From Baffinella frigidus (taxonomy: Eukaryota > Cryptophyceae > Cryptomonadales > Baffinellaceae), in NCBI GenBank assembly GCA_026770585.1, contig MU647718.1, positions 47,257 to 61,920 on the forward strand: a stretch of DNA of 14,664 bases, in the 5' to 3' direction. Position 1 is the stretch's first letter; each line of letters begins with the position of its first letter. The notes under the pieces were generated by a model. It was not told where the DNA came from, did not search any database, and worked only from the letters and a program-made list of their open reading frames with translations. The position numbers and the translations under genes are program-made. Below are positions 14,573 to 14,664 of the stretch, piece after piece.

Positions 14573-14664
14573 TTAAGTGGCGAGTAGGTTCATACGCCCT
14601 ACGGTAGGGCCCTAGGACCTGCCTAGGGCGAGTTAGGGCGATTAATCACCCGTCCGCCACTTAA
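14573..14664. mobile_element. Inverted-repeat element with TTAAGTGGCG ends
   Basis: TTAAGTGGCGAGTAGG at the left is reversed as CGTCCGCCACTTAA at the window's right edge. The core has CCTACGGTAGGGCCCTAGGA. TTAA at both edges fits a piggyBac-type target site, but the right flank is outside the window. Confidence 0.65.

Noticed and set aside
1-14664. CRISPR arrays, tRNA, rRNA, bacterial operons, transposase genes
   Set aside because: No regularly spaced identical repeats with unique spacers, no cloverleaf or rRNA signatures, and none of the mobile elements carries a recognisable transposase or reverse transcriptase.

Overview
The window is nuclear DNA of an intron-rich eukaryote, most likely an alga or another protist with Arabidopsis-type telomeres. 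The main evidence is a 15-exon gene, short GC-rich exons separated by GT-AG introns, interstitial TTTAGGG/CCCTAAA blocks, and many non-coding inverted-repeat (MITE-like) elements. There is no bacterial gene organisation, tRNA or rRNA. The exact lineage (green alga, dinoflagellate relative or other) cannot be fixed from the sequence alone.

One gene fills most of the window. From 1048 to 14361 on the + strand I could join 15 exons (1233 nt including the stop) into a continuous 410-residue reading frame. It reads end to end as a plant-type DNA topoisomerase VI subunit A (TOP6A/SPO11-3-like). The catalytic-tyrosine motif [10 protein letters not shown] is in exon 5, the Toprim glutamate in FILLVEKDA in exon 9, and the Toprim DSD in exon 11. 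A short, probably real first coding exon of an unrecognised divergent gene lies at 687-568 on the - strand, so 688-1047 is probably a shared bidirectional promoter.

Layout: 1-567 is telomere-like repeat, an inverted-repeat element and a MITE, probably the first intron of the divergent gene. 568-687 is the minus-strand exon. 688-1047 is the promoter region, with a long-arm hairpin just before the ATG. 1048-14361 is TOP6A, whose introns of 227-1502 nt make up about nine tenths of the gene. 14362-14664 is the 3' flank with two more elements and a copy of the last exon's tail.

The unusual biology is in the introns. Almost every intron from 3 onward contains one to four diverged copies (here called echoes) of the exon edges that border it: tails of the upstream exon near the start, heads of the downstream exon (with their acceptor) near the end. 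Echoes are repeatedly interleaved with MITEs. One echo of exon 8 is cut by a MITE with a precise TA duplication. Two echoes form complete alternative terminal exons with their own stop codons. Donors are mostly GTCC/GTCT rather than GTRAGT, and 8 of 14 acceptors are AG|GT. Together this suggests introns that were created or enlarged by local duplication across splice junctions along with MITE insertion. That mechanism is my inference.
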